DNA of 64,000 nucleotides from Jutongia huaianensis (GCF_014384985.1 NZ_JACRSX010000002.1:124001-188000); one strand, 5' to 3'. Numbered from the stretch's first letter, positions 18,273 through 27,230 are shown. Notes: a model not told the origin generated them from the letters alone. Made by a program: numbers and translations.

Positions 18273-18758
18273 ATGAGTACAGCAGTATTTCCGGGGAGCT
18301 TTGATCCGGTGACTACCGGTCATGTAGATCTGATCTGCCGTGCGTCCCGGATGTTTGACCGGCTTGTGGTAGGGGTTCTGGTCAATAGTGCCAAAGACCC
18401 GTTGTTTTCCCAAGAGGAACGGGTGGCAATGCTTCAGGAGATCGTCAAAGATCAGGACAATATCACAGTATGCTCCTTTGAGGGGCTTCTGGTAGATTTT
18501 GTGCGGCAGCAGAAGGCAGATGCGATCATCAGGGGACTCCGGTCTTCGGGGGATTTTGAATATGAACTTCCGTTGGCACAGGCCAATTACAAAATGAATC
18601 AAAATGCCGACACGGTCTTTTTGGCAACAGCGCCGGAATATTCCTATATTAGTTCCAGTGCGGTGAGAGAGCTGTTGAGATATCAGGCAGATATTTCAGA
18701 ATATGTACCGGAGACGGTTCTTCATTACATGAAAGAGCAGGGAATGGTATCCAGATAG
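18273..18758 (+). CDS. coaD: pantetheine-phosphate adenylyltransferase
   Basis: Fourth step of coenzyme A synthesis: transfers AMP from ATP to 4'-phosphopantetheine. The 161-residue protein has the nucleotidyltransferase HxGH-type motif (FDPVTTGHVD) near residue 10, the RGLRSSGDFEYEL segment near 88 and the C-terminal YSYISSSAVREL motif near 125. It is translationally close to rsmD. Together with coaE at 30501 this gives two of the late CoA enzymes in the window. Confidence 0.96.
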   Translation: MSTAVFPGSFDPVTTGHVDLICRASRMFDRLVVGVLVNSAKDPLFSQEERVAMLQEIVKDQDNITVCSFEGLLVDFVRQQKADAIIRGLRSSGDFEYELPLAQANYKMNQNADTVFLATAPEYSYISSSAVRELLRYQADISEYVPETVLHYMKEQGMVSR

Positions 18759-18799
18759 TTTATCATAATCAATAGATTTGCAGATAGGAGAGAAACGAT

Positions 18800-19414
18800 A
18801 TGCAGTCAAGCAGAATTGAGCAGGAGATTGATGATATTTTTGAATTTGTAGAGAGTTGTCGTATGCAGAGACTTTCTTCAACGAAGGTAGTTGTTCCTAA
18901 GGACGAGCTGTATGATCTGTTGGATGATCTGCGCCGGGATGTGCCGGAGGAGATCAAACGCTATCAGAAGATTCTTCGTCAGAGAGAAGAGATCCTGGAT
19001 GATGCGGAACAGAAGGCTGCAGCGATTCTTTCTGATGCACAGGAGCAGTATAAAGCACTGGTGGAGGAGCATGCGATTATGCAGGAGGCATATCAGCAGG
19101 CGGAGATTACGGTCCGGGAAGCCAATGAGCAGGCGGACCAGATCATTGCCAATGCCAGAGCACAGGCTGCAGAGATTGGCAACGGAGCAATCTATTATAC
19201 AAAGGATCTTCTGGAAATGTCCGAAAAGACATTGGCGGCAGCGCTGGAGTCTACCAGCAGCAACGCAAGGGCATTAGAGGCAGCCATGCAGGGATATCTG
19301 GATGTGATCCGGCAAAATAAGGCAGAGCTTGTGACTGAGGACCCGGATGACAGAGATGCAGGGCAGGAAGCCGCAGCACAGCAGGAGATTATTGAAGAAC
19401 CGGCAGAGGAATAA
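18800..19414 (+). CDS. coiled-coil protein resembling ATP synthase subunit B/H or DivIVA-type proteins
   Basis: A 204-residue, acidic, nearly all-helical protein. Residues about 55-165 form a coiled coil rich in Ala, Glu and Gln of the kind found in V-type ATPase subunit H, F-type subunit b and DivIVA-like proteins. There is no membrane segment and no ATP synthase operon nearby, so an ATPase role is unlikely. Its place between coaD and zapA, just before a SEDS/PBP pair, suggests a cell-division or envelope role, as for DivIVA-like proteins; this is inference. An AGGAGAG ribosome site precedes ATG 18800. Confidence 0.7.
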   Translation: MQSSRIEQEIDDIFEFVESCRMQRLSSTKVVVPKDELYDLLDDLRRDVPEEIKRYQKILRQREEILDDAEQKAAAILSDAQEQYKALVEEHAIMQEAYQQAEITVREANEQADQIIANARAQAAEIGNGAIYYTKDLLEMSEKTLAAALESTSSNARALEAAMQGYLDVIRQNKAELVTEDPDDRDAGQEAAAQQEIIEEPAEE

Positions 19415-19447
19415 ACCAAAGACAAGGCTGACGAGAGGAAGGCAAGG

Positions 19448-20434
19448 GTGAGCATGAACGAGAAAACAGATGTACAGGTGATCATTAATGATAAGCGGTA
19501 CACCATATCCGGTTATGAAAGCAGTGATTATCTGCAGCATATTGCCAATTATATCAATGAGAAGCTTCAATCGTTTAAAAAGCAGGATGTATATAACCAT
19601 CTTGATATGGATATGAAAAATATTCTTCTGGCGATTAACTTATCGGATGATTATTTTAAAGCACAGAAGCTGGCAGAGGAAAACAAACAGCAGCAGGGCG
19701 AAGTAGAGCAGGAAATGTTCCGGATGAAGCACGAGATCGTATCCCGTGATGAGGAGATGAAAGCCTTAAAGGAGCAGTTAAAAAAGGCTGAGGATCAGGC
19801 TGCTGAGCTGGAAAAGAAAACCATCCGTCTCGAGACAGAGATGGAACAGAAAAATCAGGAGCTTGAGCAGAAAGCAAAGGAACTGGACAAAAAGACAAAG
19901 GAAATCGATGAAAAAAATAAAGAGCTGCAGCGGCGTGCGGTTATGCCGGCCCAGCAGCCGGTACGGCAGGTGTATAATGCACCGGTCCAGCCGGTCAGAA
20001 CACAGTCGGTTACAGCACCGGTATCCACGGGAGCTGTAACTCAAAGTAAACCACAGACAGTACCGGTGACGTCACAGAGTAAACCGGAGGCATCTGTTTC
20101 TGCGGCGCAGACATCAGTACCCGTGAAACCACAGCAGGCACCGGTTTCCCAGGTGGTATCCAATTCTGCCGGAGCACCATCGGGGCAGACAGCCGGCACA
20201 GAGCGTAAGCAGGCTTCGGCAATCAATGCGGCAGCTACGGCAGAAAAGCCGGTAGAGGATGTTATGTCGGGAATACAGCCGGCAAAAGAGGACAAAAAGG
20301 ATGATAAACAGCCCTCCATCGCCGCGTTTGAATTTGAAGCAGATCCCAAAGAGGAAAATGAACAGACTGGTCAGAACGGTGGAAAGGGTCGGAAAAATTT
20401 CAGCTCCAGACGTTCTCAAAATAAGAGAAAATAA
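19448..20434 (+). CDS. zapA: cell division protein ZapA with long C-terminal extension
   Basis: ZapA binds and bundles FtsZ at the division ring. Residues 1-85 match ZapA (VQVIINDKRYTISG, YLQHIANYINEKL, LAINLSDDYFKA). Ordinary ZapA is about 85-110 residues; this one is 328. After the ZapA domain comes a coiled coil (about 80-160), then a Gln/Pro/Val-rich low-complexity stretch (about 160-270) and a basic tail. The first possible start is GTG 19448; ATG 19454, two codons on, is an equally good candidate. Long ZapA forms occur in Lachnospiraceae, but what the extension does is not known. A terminator follows at 20454. Confidence 0.85.
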   Translation: MSMNEKTDVQVIINDKRYTISGYESSDYLQHIANYINEKLQSFKKQDVYNHLDMDMKNILLAINLSDDYFKAQKLAEENKQQQGEVEQEMFRMKHEIVSRDEEMKALKEQLKKAEDQAAELEKKTIRLETEMEQKNQELEQKAKELDKKTKEIDEKNKELQRRAVMPAQQPVRQVYNAPVQPVRTQSVTAPVSTGAVTQSKPQTVPVTSQSKPEASVSAAQTSVPVKPQQAPVSQVVSNSAGAPSGQTAGTERKQASAINAAATAEKPVEDVMSGIQPAKEDKKDDKQPSIAAFEFEADPKEENEQTGQNGGKGRKNFSSRRSQNKRK

Positions 20435-20453
20435 TTCGAAATTGACCATATAG

Positions 20454-20483
20454 AAAGGGTGAAACGCAGGTTTTGCCCTTTTT
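20454..20483 (+). terminator. Rho-independent terminator after zapA
   Basis: A 12-bp stem (AAAGGGTGAAAC/GTTTTGCCCTTT, two G-U pairs) with a 4-base GCAG loop and a T run. Confidence 0.8.
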
Positions 20484-20507
20484 CCAATCAGAGAAGGAGT
20501 TTATTAT

Positions 20508-22976
20508 ATGAGTTCGGAAAAAGTGCAGTTAAAAAAGCCGGAGATCTTATCGCCGGCAGGATCTATAGAGAGTGTGAGGGCGGCAGTCAATGCCGGGTGT
20601 GATGCGATATATATTGGTGGCAGCAGGTTTGGGGCCAGAGCATATGCTGACAATCCTCAGGGGGATCAGATGGCAGAGGTGATCCGTTATTGTCACAGAT
20701 ATGGTGTGAAAGTATATATGACAGTCAATACCCTGTTAAAGGAGCATGAACTGCAGCAGGATCTGTATGACTATATCAGACCGTATTATCTGGAGGGGCT
20801 GGACGCTGTGATCGTGCAGGATGTGGGTGTGATGAATTATCTTCATCGGTATTTCCCGGATCTGGAGATTCACGCAAGTACCCAGATGACACTTACTATG
20901 GGAGAAAGCACAGAGCTTCTGGAACCGTATGGTGTGACGAGAATTGTTCCGGCAAGAGAGCTTACATTACAGGAGCTGGCACAAATGCGTCAGAGCACCG
21001 GTTTAGAGATCGAAGTATTTGTTCATGGAGCTTTGTGTTACTGTTATTCCGGACAGTGTCTTTTCAGCAGTATGCTGGGGGGACGCAGCGGTAACCGTGG
21101 ACGTTGTGCACAGCCGTGCCGTCAGAGATATTATCTGGAGGGAGAGAAAACGGCGGGATATTACCTGAGTCCCAGGGAGCATTGCAGTCTGGAGCATATC
21201 GGTGAGCTGATGAGCATTGGCGTGGATTCCCTGAAGCTGGAGGGGCGTATGAAACGGCCGGAATACGTTGCTCTGACCACAGAGGTATATCGTAAGTATG
21301 TAGATCTTTGTGCCTCTCTTGGCACCGGGGAGTTTTCGGAATATCTGAAGGCTCATCAGGATATGTGGCAGGAGGATATGAGACGGCTGGCAGAACTATA
21401 TAACCGGCAGGGCTTTACTTCGGGATATATGGAAGGCAAAAGCGGCGTCCCATATGAGAATAAGCAGGGAAAGGGAGATATGATCGCACAGAAGCGTCCC
21501 AATCATGGTGGTGTTTTGGTTGGGAAAGTCACAGCGGTAGACAAACATATGGTGACCTATCGTCTGGAACGGGAGCTGCATGCACAGGATGTAGTGGAGT
21601 TCCGGGATGCCGGACTTTGTCCTTCCTATGAGTATACTCTGGGTGAGGCGAAGAGAGCCGGTGAGCTGGTGAAGGCACGTTATTTGAAGGGAAGCCGGAT
21701 ACGGACAGGAGATCTGGTATATCGCACAAAAGATGCCATGCTTTTGGAGGAGCTCCGTAATAAATATCTGCAAGAGGATCCCAAGCTTTCGGTGAAGATG
21801 TATTTTACGGCACAAATGGATCAGCCTATGGAACTGCAGGTGACGGTGATGCAGAATGGCGAAAAGATATCCGGCAGAGTACAGGGAATCCTGTGTCAGA
21901 AAGCAGAAAAGAATCCTGCCGGTCCGGAGGATGTCAAAAGGGTGCTGTGCCAGACAGGTGGCACGGTATTTGAGTGCCGGTCCTGTGAAGTAAATCTGCA
22001 GGGAGAACTTTTTCTTCCGGTAGGAGCATTAAAGAAGCTGAGAAGAGAAGCTTTGGAAAAGCTGCAGCAAAAGCTGGATCAAAGGGGCGGCAGGGAAATC
22101 CTTCCGGAGTGTTATCTGTCAGATAAACCGGACGGGGCATCGGAGAAGGAAGCTGTACACAAGAGCAGAGAAGAAAAAAAGATTGTTTCTGTATTATATG
22201 AGTGGCAGGCGGCAATGGCATTGGAAGCACAGGATATTTCCACAATCTATCTGCGAATGGAGCAGATGTCTGATCAGGTGCTTCGGGAACTGATCCGCAG
22301 GGGAGCAGAGAAAGGCGTAGAGATGTACCTGATGATGCCTTTGATCTTTCGAAGTGCCGTTTATGAAGCAGAGAAGAAAAAACTTGAAGGTGGAAAAAGT
22401 CTTTATGAGATGACAGAGTTGACAGGTTTTGTGGTCCACAATATGGAATCCTTTGTGTTTCTGACGAGAGAAGCAGGGATACAGCCGGACAGGATCATTA
22501 CAGATGCCAATCTTTATACGGCAAATCGTGAGGCAGTCCGCTGGTGGAAGGAGCAGGGGGTGGCCGGAAGTACATTGCCGCTGGAGCTGACCGGAAAGGA
22601 ATGTGGAGAGCTGACGGGACAGGACAGACTGGAGGCGGTGATTTACAGCTATATTCCGCTGATGGTTTCCGCACAGTGTATTCACCGTCTGACCAGAGGC
22701 TGTGCGATGGAGTCAGGGGACAGGGATCAGCTTTTGCGGATCACAGATGAAAAGAAACGGGGATTTGTTGTATTCAATGGGTGCAAATATTGTTATAATA
22801 TCATATACCATGAAGCACCGTTGTCTCTTGGTGAGGAGAAGATGGAATTGTGGAAACAGGGAATCCGCAGATTTCGATATGATTTTACCATCGAGGAGCC
22901 GGCGCAGATGAGAGAGATTCTTCGGAGCAGACTGCCAAAGGGACAGAAGGGTCATTATTATCTTCCGGTGGAATAG
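20508..22976 (+). CDS. U32 family peptidase/RNA-modification-type protein with DUF3656 C-terminus
   Basis: An 822-residue cytoplasmic protein. The N-terminal half has the U32 layout: PEILSPAGSIES at 10, the signature EVFVHGALCYCYSGQC near 166-181 and further conserved cysteines (CAQPCRQRYY) that in the family bind an iron-sulfur cluster. The second half is a DUF3656-type extension ending in a cysteine pair (NGCKYCYNIIY). Members of this family (RlhA, TrhP) are now known to hydroxylate rRNA or tRNA, so the peptidase name may mislead; the exact RNA target here is unknown. An AGAAGGAG ribosome site precedes ATG 20508. Confidence 0.88.
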   Translation: MSSEKVQLKKPEILSPAGSIESVRAAVNAGCDAIYIGGSRFGARAYADNPQGDQMAEVIRYCHRYGVKVYMTVNTLLKEHELQQDLYDYIRPYYLEGLDAVIVQDVGVMNYLHRYFPDLEIHASTQMTLTMGESTELLEPYGVTRIVPARELTLQELAQMRQSTGLEIEVFVHGALCYCYSGQCLFSSMLGGRSGNRGRCAQPCRQRYYLEGEKTAGYYLSPREHCSLEHIGELMSIGVDSLKLEGRMKRPEYVALTTEVYRKYVDLCASLGTGEFSEYLKAHQDMWQEDMRRLAELYNRQGFTSGYMEGKSGVPYENKQGKGDMIAQKRPNHGGVLVGKVTAVDKHMVTYRLERELHAQDVVEFRDAGLCPSYEYTLGEAKRAGELVKARYLKGSRIRTGDLVYRTKDAMLLEELRNKYLQEDPKLSVKMYFTAQMDQPMELQVTVMQNGEKISGRVQGILCQKAEKNPAGPEDVKRVLCQTGGTVFECRSCEVNLQGELFLPVGALKKLRREALEKLQQKLDQRGGREILPECYLSDKPDGASEKEAVHKSREEKKIVSVLYEWQAAMALEAQDISTIYLRMEQMSDQVLRELIRRGAEKGVEMYLMMPLIFRSAVYEAEKKKLEGGKSLYEMTELTGFVVHNMESFVFLTREAGIQPDRIITDANLYTANREAVRWWKEQGVAGSTLPLELTGKECGELTGQDRLEAVIYSYIPLMVSAQCIHRLTRGCAMESGDRDQLLRITDEKKRGFVVFNGCKYCYNIIYHEAPLSLGEEKMELWKQGIRRFRYDFTIEEPAQMREILRSRLPKGQKGHYYLPVE

Positions 22977-23005
22977 GATCATTGTACTAGAAAGGTTTTT
23001 GGAAT

Positions 23006-24505
23006 ATGGATAAACAGGATGCAGCGGAAAAACTGCAGCAGCTGCTGGGTAATGTCAATGCAGTGGGTGTTGCTCATTCCGTGGTGGTGGAGCTTTCCAA
23101 ATATATAATCATTTTTCTTTTTGCAGTCTATACATGGCATTGTTTTACTGTGTTTATCGGACGGGATAAGGAACGTAAGGAAAGAGTATATCGGCATCAG
23201 ATCAAGCTGATGTTTACGATTCATTTTATCTGTTCCCTTGTGCTGTTTCTCAATAGTCTGAATGTACAGATCGTTTTGTTGTATGTGCTGCAGGTGGTAT
23301 TGTTTTTATTTGTCAGTAAGTCTTATCCCTTTGTTTATGAGGGGATGTCGAGAATTGTACTGAATAATATGCTTATTCTTTTGATGACAGGTCTGATCAT
23401 GATTGAACGGCTTGACATTGCAAGTGCAGTGCGGCAGATGATCTTTGCCGCAGCAATCTGTGTGCTGGGACTTTTTATTCCGTATATCATAGAAAAGTTT
23501 TCATATTTTGATATTTTTGGATGGTTTTATGCGATAGCAGGCTTATTACTGCTGGCACTTGTCTTTGTGATCGGGGAGGAGCACTATGGAGCAAAAAACT
23601 GGATCTCCATAGGAGGATTTGCCCTGCAGCCTTCGGAATTTGTAAAGATAATATATGTATTTTTTTCGGCGGCGTTTTTAACCAAAGCGAAAAACTTTAA
23701 AGATATTGTGGTGGTGACTGTGGTAGCGGCGGCCCATGTGCTGATCCTGGTGCTGGAGAGAGATCTGGGAGCGGCTTTGATCTATTTTATCACATATCTG
23801 GTGATCCTGTATGTTTCTACAGAACGGCTGATCTATCTGTTGTCCGGACTTTTGTGTGGGTCGGGAGCAGCCGTGGCTGCATACCATCTCTTCACACATG
23901 TGCAGAATCGCGTTATTGCATGGAGAGATCCATGGAGTACCATTGATGCGCAGGGATATCAGGTAGCACGTTCTTTGTTTGCTTTAGGAACCGGTGGCTG
24001 GTTTGGAATGGGGCTGGGGGAAGGAATGCCCGGCACCATACCGGTGGCATCCAGTGATTTTATTTTTTCTGCCATTGGGGAAGAATTGGGCGTATTTTTT
24101 GCAATCTGTGTGATCCTGGTGGAGATCAGCTGCTTTGTGATGTTTGTGAATATCGCCTTGAAAATGACAAGACGTTTTTATAAGCTGACAGCACTGGGAC
24201 TGGCAGTGGAGTTTATTTTTCAGGTATTTCTTACGGTGGGAGGTGCTATTAAGTTTATCCCGTCCACAGGAGTTACACTGCCGCTGGTGAGTTATGGAGG
24301 AAGCTCTGTGATCAGTACGGTGGTTTTATTTAGCATTATTCAGGGGATGTATGTATTAAACAGAGAGGAGGCAGGAGACAGTGAGGGCAAGAGACGCAGA
24401 GGAAAGCGGCCGGAAGAAGAGGAAGACGCAGAGGAATTCCCGCAGCCGAAAAATGTCCGACAGGGAGCGCAGAGACGGAGGAAACGTCCGGCCGGAGCAA
24501 GATAG
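23006..24505 (+). CDS. SEDS family peptidoglycan polymerase (FtsW/RodA/SpoVE type)
   Basis: A 499-residue membrane protein with about ten transmembrane segments between residues 30 and 455. It has the SEDS landmarks: GAKNWISIGGFALQPSEFVKI near 200, ERDLGAALIYF near 250, and the C-terminal motif PSTGVTLPLVSYGGSS near 420. SEDS proteins polymerise lipid II glycan chains with a class B PBP partner, and the next gene, overlapping by 125 bp, encodes exactly such a partner. The N-terminal 100 residues are longer than in E. coli FtsW, and the C-terminal tail is very basic (RRRGKRPEEEED). Which process the pair serves (division, elongation or sporulation) cannot be told from the sequence. Confidence 0.9.
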   Translation: MDKQDAAEKLQQLLGNVNAVGVAHSVVVELSKYIIIFLFAVYTWHCFTVFIGRDKERKERVYRHQIKLMFTIHFICSLVLFLNSLNVQIVLLYVLQVVLFLFVSKSYPFVYEGMSRIVLNNMLILLMTGLIMIERLDIASAVRQMIFAAAICVLGLFIPYIIEKFSYFDIFGWFYAIAGLLLLALVFVIGEEHYGAKNWISIGGFALQPSEFVKIIYVFFSAAFLTKAKNFKDIVVVTVVAAAHVLILVLERDLGAALIYFITYLVILYVSTERLIYLLSGLLCGSGAAVAAYHLFTHVQNRVIAWRDPWSTIDAQGYQVARSLFALGTGGWFGMGLGEGMPGTIPVASSDFIFSAIGEELGVFFAICVILVEISCFVMFVNIALKMTRRFYKLTALGLAVEFIFQVFLTVGGAIKFIPSTGVTLPLVSYGGSSVISTVVLFSIIQGMYVLNREEAGDSEGKRRRGKRPEEEEDAEEFPQPKNVRQGAQRRRKRPAGAR

Positions 24506-25910
24506 AAAACGGGGAAACCGTCAGGTGATCGCCGTGGCGTACTGTGTAGTGCTTGTGTTTCTGGCGATGATCGGCTATCTGGTCCGTTTTATGGTACAGG
24601 ACAGCAGTGAAGTCATTAACAATCCTGCCAATAAACGACAGGAGCTTCTGGCCAAACGGGTGGTCCGGGGAGATATTGTCTCCTCGGACGGAAAGGTTCT
24701 TGCAACGACAGAAACTGATAAGAATGGGAAAGAGACAAGGGTATATCCTTATAAAAATGAATTTTGCCATGTGGTGGGCCGTGTCTGGAATAGCAAAACA
24801 GGCATTGAGAGGGAGCAGAGCTTTCCGCTTCTGACCTCCCACGTCAATCCGTTTAAGCAGTTGTCCAACCAGCTTCAGGGACAGAAAAATCAGGGCGATA
24901 AGGTGATCACTACCCTGGATGCCAGATTACAGCAGATCGCCTATGAAGCACTGGGAAATCAAAAAGGAGCAGTGGTTGCCATAGAACCTTCTACCGGAAA
25001 GATTCTGGCAATGGTTTCCAAACCGGATTATGATCCCAATACGGTGCAGCAGCAGTGGGATACTCTGGTAGAGGATCCGGAGGGTAACTCGGCACTTTTG
25101 AACCGCGCGACACAGGGGCTGTATCCTCCGGGGTCTACTTTTAAGATATTGACAGCACTTGAATATATGAGGGAAAATCCTTCCTATTCCAAGTATCAGT
25201 ATAATTGTCAGGGAAGTGATAATTTTGGAGGCAATGTAATCCGCTGTTATAACGGAGAACGTCATGGAATCGTGGATCTGAAAAGTTCGCTGGCGCATTC
25301 CTGCAATGGCTCCTTTGCTCATATTGGAGTGGGCCTGAACCGCACCTCCTATCGAAAGCTGTGTGAGAGCTTTGGGTTTAATCAGTCTGCGGGAGGCTCC
25401 TTTGCCAGCAGCAAAAGTCAGTTTGTGTTAAATAAAAAATCGGATGTTGCGGAGGCGGCGCAGACGGCGATCGGTCAGGGAAAGACAACGATCACGCCAT
25501 TACAGAATGCACTGATCAGTGCGACGATCGCCAATGACGGAAATTTAATGACTCCGTATCTGGTAGACCGGATTGAAAGTGTGGATGGAAATATTGTGAA
25601 AAAGTATAAGCCGGAGGTCAGAAGGAAAGTCATTTCCAAAAAACGGTCCAATCAGATTACCGGTATGATGCGGTCTGTGGTTTCTGACGGAACGGCAGGT
25701 TCGCTGAAAAATCTTTCCTATCCGGTGGCCGGAAAAACAGGAACGGCGGAGTTTGATGCCCGGGGGACTTCCCATGCGTGGTTTGTGGGATTTGCTCCTG
25801 CTGCCGCACCCGGGATCGCGGTCAGTGTGATCGTGGAGGGGGCAGGAACCGGAAGTCAGTATGCCGTTCCGATCGCTTCAAAATTATTTGAAGAATATCT
25901 TGGAAATTGA
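24381..25910 (+). CDS. class B penicillin-binding protein (peptidoglycan transpeptidase)
   Basis: Cross-links peptidoglycan on the outer face of the membrane. The 509-residue form has a basic cytoplasmic N-terminus, one membrane anchor (about 50-70), a short dimerisation region and a transpeptidase domain (about 175-509) with all three motifs: STFK near 253, SCN near 311 and KTGT near 455. It begins with GTG 24381 inside the end of the SEDS gene in another frame (125-bp overlap), with GGAG upstream; ATG 24453 is a possible later start. The overlap indicates coupled translation of the SEDS-PBP pair. It is shorter than vegetative PBP2/PBP3 and resembles the PbpA type of Actinobacteria and clostridia. 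Confidence 0.9.
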   Translation: MRARDAEESGRKKRKTQRNSRSRKMSDRERRDGGNVRPEQDRKRGNRQVIAVAYCVVLVFLAMIGYLVRFMVQDSSEVINNPANKRQELLAKRVVRGDIVSSDGKVLATTETDKNGKETRVYPYKNEFCHVVGRVWNSKTGIEREQSFPLLTSHVNPFKQLSNQLQGQKNQGDKVITTLDARLQQIAYEALGNQKGAVVAIEPSTGKILAMVSKPDYDPNTVQQQWDTLVEDPEGNSALLNRATQGLYPPGSTFKILTALEYMRENPSYSKYQYNCQGSDNFGGNVIRCYNGERHGIVDLKSSLAHSCNGSFAHIGVGLNRTSYRKLCESFGFNQSAGGSFASSKSQFVLNKKSDVAEAAQTAIGQGKTTITPLQNALISATIANDGNLMTPYLVDRIESVDGNIVKKYKPEVRRKVISKKRSNQITGMMRSVVSDGTAGSLKNLSYPVAGKTGTAEFDARGTSHAWFVGFAPAAAPGIAVSVIVEGAGTGSQYAVPIASKLFEEYLGN

Positions 25911-25923
25911 TTGTGAAATTTCA

Positions 25924-25952
25924 TTGCATTCAATAACAAAAAAGGGTATACT
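25924..25952 (+). promoter_or_regulatory. sigma-A promoter of the Nudix gene
   Basis: TTGCAT and TATACT with a 17-bp spacer, 46 bp before the chosen start codon, which supports that start over upstream in-frame codons. Confidence 0.65.
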
Positions 25953-25998
25953 TAAATTTAGTAGAATAAATGCACGTATGCCACCAGGAGGGATTGCA

Positions 25999-26451
25999 AT
26001 GATTGAGGCAACAAGTTGTGGCGGTGTGGTGATCTTTCGGGGAAAGATCTTGCTATTGTACAAGAATTACAAAAACAGATATGAAGGATGGGTGCTTCCC
26101 AAGGGCACTGTAGAGGAGGGCGAGGAGTATAAACAGACCGCTTTGCGGGAAGTCAAAGAGGAAACGGACGCAGATGCCAGTATTATCAAGTATGTGGGTA
26201 AGAGTCAGTATACTTTTAATACACAGGAGGATACGGTCGTAAAGGATGTACACTGGTATTTGATGATGGGTGAAAGCTATCACAGCAAACCACAGCGCGA
26301 GGAATTTTTCGTGGATTCCGGATTTTATAAATATCACGAAGCTGTTCATTTGCTTAAATTTTCAAATGAAAAACAGATATTGGAGAAAGCGTACAGCGAG
26401 TATCTTGACCTGAAAAAGAGTAACTTGTGGGGAAATCGGAAATATTTCTAA
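25999..26451 (+). CDS. Nudix hydrolase
   Basis: A 150-residue pyrophosphohydrolase. The Nudix box is present: GTVEEGEEYKQTALREVKEETD near residues 39-60, matching GX5EX7REUXEEXGU with the final glycine replaced by aspartate. Residues before it (WVLPKG) give the typical Nudix strand. The substrate (nucleotide, dinucleoside polyphosphate or capped RNA) is not predictable. The start at ATG 25999 is chosen because of CAGGAGGG upstream and the promoter at 25924-25952; earlier codons in frame overlap the PBP gene end. Confidence 0.88.
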   Translation: MIEATSCGGVVIFRGKILLLYKNYKNRYEGWVLPKGTVEEGEEYKQTALREVKEETDADASIIKYVGKSQYTFNTQEDTVVKDVHWYLMMGESYHSKPQREEFFVDSGFYKYHEAVHLLKFSNEKQILEKAYSEYLDLKKSNLWGNRKYF

Positions 26452-26477
26452 TAGGTTTCTTTATGTGAATGCCTTTA

Positions 26478-26506
26478 TTGACATTTGAGAAGAAAAAAGA
26501 TATAAT
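26478..26506 (+). promoter_or_regulatory. consensus sigma-A promoter of the cheY-like gene
   Basis: Perfect TTGACA and TATAAT boxes with a 17-bp spacer, predicting strong constitutive expression. Confidence 0.85.
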
Positions 26507-26563
26507 TGTAGAAGGTTGATCATATTAGAGATATCCAGAGAAATTAGATAAGGGAGAAAAAGT

Positions 26564-26926
26564 ATGGGCAATAATATTTTAATCGTAGATGATGCCGCAT
26601 TCATGAGAATGATGGTAAAAGATATTTTAACAAAAGGTGGTTACAATGTAGTTGGCGAAGCGGAGAACGGTGTTGTAGCTGTTCAGAAGTACGCAGAGTT
26701 AAAGCCGGATCTTGTAACGCTTGATATTACAATGCCAGAGATGGATGGTATTCAGGCATTAAAGAAGATCAAAGAGGTTGATGCCGGAGCAAATGTAATT
26801 ATGTGTTCTGCAATGGGACAGCAGGCTATGGTTATCGAGGCGATTCAGAATGGAGCCAAGGACTTTATTGTGAAACCGTTTCAGGCAGACCGTGTATTAG
26901 AAGCTGTGAAAAAAGTTATTGGATAG
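26564..26926 (+). CDS. single-domain response regulator (CheY-like)
   Basis: A 120-residue receiver domain with no output domain. The acidic pair DD near residue 9-10, phospho-acceptor Asp54 (LVTLDITMPEMDG), the switch Ser/Thr in MCSAMGQ and Lys103-104 region (FIVKPF) are all in place. This is typical of CheY, which binds the flagellar motor when phosphorylated, but there are no chemotaxis genes nearby, so partners lie elsewhere. It stands alone between a perfect-consensus promoter and a strong terminator. A GGGAG ribosome site precedes the ATG. Confidence 0.9.
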   Translation: MGNNILIVDDAAFMRMMVKDILTKGGYNVVGEAENGVVAVQKYAELKPDLVTLDITMPEMDGIQALKKIKEVDAGANVIMCSAMGQQAMVIEAIQNGAKDFIVKPFQADRVLEAVKKVIG

Positions 26927-26941
26927 TACATAATGAAATTT

Positions 26942-26977
26942 AAAGGAGATGTTGCATGTGAGACGTCTCCTTTTTTT
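26942..26977 (+). terminator. Rho-independent terminator of the cheY-like gene
   Basis: An 11-bp stem (AAAGGAGATGT/ACGTCTCCTTT) with a 10-base loop and a seven-T run. Confidence 0.9.
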
Positions 26978-26995
26978 ATAAAATACAGAAATACA

Positions 26996-27024
26996 TTGAC
27001 AAAACAGACAAAAAATGATAATAT
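26996..27024 (+). promoter_or_regulatory. promoter of tRNA-Leu
   Basis: Perfect TTGACA followed 17 bp later by TAATAT, 22 bp before the tRNA. Confidence 0.7.
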
Positions 27025-27046
27025 TTCATTTGTTGCGACATGCAGC

Positions 27047-27129
27047 GCCGGTGTGGCGGAATTGGCAGACGCACATGACTCAAAATCATGCGGGTAACAC
27101 CGTGCCGGTTCGAGTCCGGCCACCGGCAT
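27047..27129 (+). tRNA. tRNA-Leu (anticodon CAA)
   Basis: An 83-base class II tRNA. The acceptor arms GCCGGTG and CACCGGC pair perfectly; the anticodon arm CATGA-CTCAAAA-TCATG gives anticodon CAA, reading UUG; a variable arm and the T arm (CCGGTTCGAGTCCGG) are visible. The 3' CCA is not encoded (CAT follows the discriminator A), so it must be added enzymatically. Confidence 0.97.
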
Positions 27130-27133
27130 TTAA

Positions 27134-27163
27134 AGAGAAGCCATATTGGTTTCTCTTTTTTTC
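27134..27163 (+). terminator. Rho-independent terminator of tRNA-Leu
   Basis: An 11-bp stem (AAGAGAAGCCA/TGGTTTCTCTT, one G-U pair) with a 3-base loop and a seven-T run. Confidence 0.9.
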
Positions 27164-27183
27164 TTATAGAAAATCCAGTGTTT

Positions 27184-27212
27184 TTGATAAAGAAAAGTGA
27201 TATATATATATT
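27184..27212 (+). promoter_or_regulatory. probable promoter of the zinc-finger gene and polA
   Basis: TTGATA and TATATT with a 17-bp spacer, just before the ribosome site at 27220. The -10 lies in a TA repeat, so its exact position is uncertain. Confidence 0.5.
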
Positions 27213-27230
27213 TCGGCGAAGGGAGTGTAG

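Noticed and set aside
18800..19414. ATP synthase subunit
   Set aside because: Only the coiled-coil composition is shared. There are no other ATP synthase genes and no membrane segment.
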